Shown in pieces: positions 5,531 through 6,360 of a stretch of DNA of 6,360 nucleotides. The DNA is from Bacteroidales bacterium (GTDB taxonomy: Bacteria > Bacteroidota > Bacteroidia > Bacteroidales > UBA1402). The notes under the pieces are model-generated. The model saw only the letters and a list, made by a program, of their open reading frames with translations. It had not been told where the DNA came from and did no database searches. The stretch lies in the NCBI GenBank assembly GCA_003506275.1, contig DOBD01000274.1:1-6360 (forward strand), written 5' to 3'. Numbering within the stretch: position 1 is the stretch's first letter; each line of letters begins with the position of its first letter. A program made the translations under genes and the position numbers.

Positions 5531-6360
5531 ATGTACAACAATCAACTGGTTGAATGTGTGCCCAATTTCAGCGAAGGCCGCCGCCTTGAAGTGGTGGAGG
5601 CCATCGCTGACTGCTTCAGAGGCAGACAACACGTCAAACTGCTGGACTACAGCTGTGACACTGACCACAACCGCATGGTTATCACGGCTGCTGGTCATCC
5701 CGAAGCCATGAAAGCGGCGGTTTTGGACGCCATCGGGGTGGCGGTGGAGCGTATCAACTTGCATCAACATCAAGGGGTGCACCCTCGTCTGGGGGCTACC
5801 GATGTGATACCCTTCATTCCTCTCAGACACATGAACATGGAGGACGCTGTCGCTTTGGCCCGTGAAGTGGGTGCCGCAGCCGCTGAACGTTTCGGACTAC
5901 CCGTATACCTATACGAAGCGGCCGCCACCGCCCCTCATCGAAGCAACCTGGCCGAGGTGCGGAGGGGCGGGTTCGAAGGTCTGACGCTCAAAATGCAGGA
6001 CCAAGCCTGGTTCCCGGATTTCGGACCACAACGGCCTCATCCTACGGCCGGAGCTTCCATCATTGGCGCCAGATCATTCTTGATTGCCTACAACATTCTT
6101 TTGGATAGCAACGACCTGGACGCGGCCAAAGCCATTGCCAAGGCCATCCGGTTTTCCAGTGGTGGCCTACCTGCGTGCAAAGCCTTGGGTTTGCGACTGG
6201 ACACGCAGGACAGCGTGCAGGTCTCCATCAACTTGACCGACATCACCCAAACCACACTACCCCAGGTTTTCGACGCTGTCAGCAGGGAGGCGGCAGCCAG
6301 GGGCATCTCCGTGGCAGGCAGTGAACTGATTGGCTTAATGCCTCTGCAAGCACTCGTAGA
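5531..6360 (+). CDS. ftcD: Glutamate formimidoyltransferase, 3' end missing
   Basis: The first 276 codons are present and the frame is still open at the window edge. The family N-terminus is clear: LVECVPNFSEGRR (6-18), DTDHNRMVIT (43-52), GVHPRLGATDVIPFIP (82-97), PVYLYEAA (124-131), APDFGP-like FPDFGP (161-166), and SELIGLMPLQAL (264-275) near the usual end of the transferase domain. His84 in the HPR motif corresponds to the catalytic histidine described for mammalian FTCD. The enzyme moves the formimino group of N-formimino-glutamate to tetrahydrofolate, a late step of histidine degradation, in the cytoplasm. Monofunctional bacterial forms are only slightly longer than this, so little may be missing; a fused cyclodeaminase domain downstream cannot be excluded. 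The ATG at 5531 starts directly with the family sequence and has no Shine-Dalgarno. It is divergent from otsAB. Confidence 0.94.
   Translation, partial: MYNNQLVECVPNFSEGRRLEVVEAIADCFRGRQHVKLLDYSCDTDHNRMVITAAGHPEAMKAAVLDAIGVAVERINLHQHQGVHPRLGATDVIPFIPLRHMNMEDAVALAREVGAAAAERFGLPVYLYEAAATAPHRSNLAEVRRGGFEGLTLKMQDQAWFPDFGPQRPHPTAGASIIGARSFLIAYNILLDSNDLDAAKAIAKAIRFSSGGLPACKALGLRLDTQDSVQVSINLTDITQTTLPQVFDAVSREAAARGISVAGSELIGLMPLQALV

Noticed and set aside
5531..5830. Possible N-terminal domain of the trehalose enzyme antisense to ftcD
   Set aside because: The ftcD strand encodes clear conserved motifs, and the reverse frame shows none and lies upstream of the otsAB promoter.
1..6360. Search for mobile elements, CRISPR repeats, att sites or defence/toxin modules
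   Set aside because: No transposase or integrase motifs, no regularly spaced repeats and no terminal inverted repeats were seen; all long frames on the coding strands belong to ordinary metabolic families.

Overview
The window reads as a chromosomal segment from a member of the Bacteroidota with fairly balanced GC (judged by eye). The main reason is promoter grammar: three of the four intergenic promoter candidates carry an exact TAnnTTTG -7 element, two of them with a TTG/TTTG -33 element 23 bases upstream, and no start codon has a clear Shine-Dalgarno sequence. A glycoside hydrolase family 15 (GH15) gene beside a fused trehalose-6-phosphate synthase/phosphatase gene also fits that phylum. 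The genus cannot be named from the sequence alone.

Layout: (1) positions 1-205, + strand, the last 67 codons of a PLP-dependent aspartate-type aminotransferase; (2) 230-263, a strong hairpin serving as a (probably bidirectional) terminator; (3) 262-1170, - strand, a membrane-anchored patatin-like phospholipase/acyl hydrolase; (4) 1171-1305, a divergent promoter region; (5) 1306-3102, + strand, a cytoplasmic GH15 glucoamylase/trehalase-like enzyme; (6) 3152-5326, - strand, convergent with it, a bifunctional trehalose-phosphate synthase/phosphatase (OtsA-OtsB fusion) starting at GTG; (7) 5327-5530, a compact divergent promoter region with an A9 tract and an mRNA leader for the trehalose gene; (8) 5531-6360, + strand, the 5' part of a glutamate formimidoyltransferase gene that runs off the window.

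The GH15 enzyme and the synthase/phosphatase are the functional core: one makes trehalose from UDP-glucose and glucose-6-phosphate, the other plausibly hydrolyses trehalose or another alpha-glucan product. The aminotransferase and the formimidoyltransferase belong to amino-acid metabolism (aspartate/glutamate and histidine breakdown) and look like unrelated neighbours. No mobile element, CRISPR array, RNA gene or defence-like module was seen, and I found no convincing undescribed system. The most useful observations concern gene starts, the interleaved promoters, and the unassigned substrate of the GH15 enzyme.
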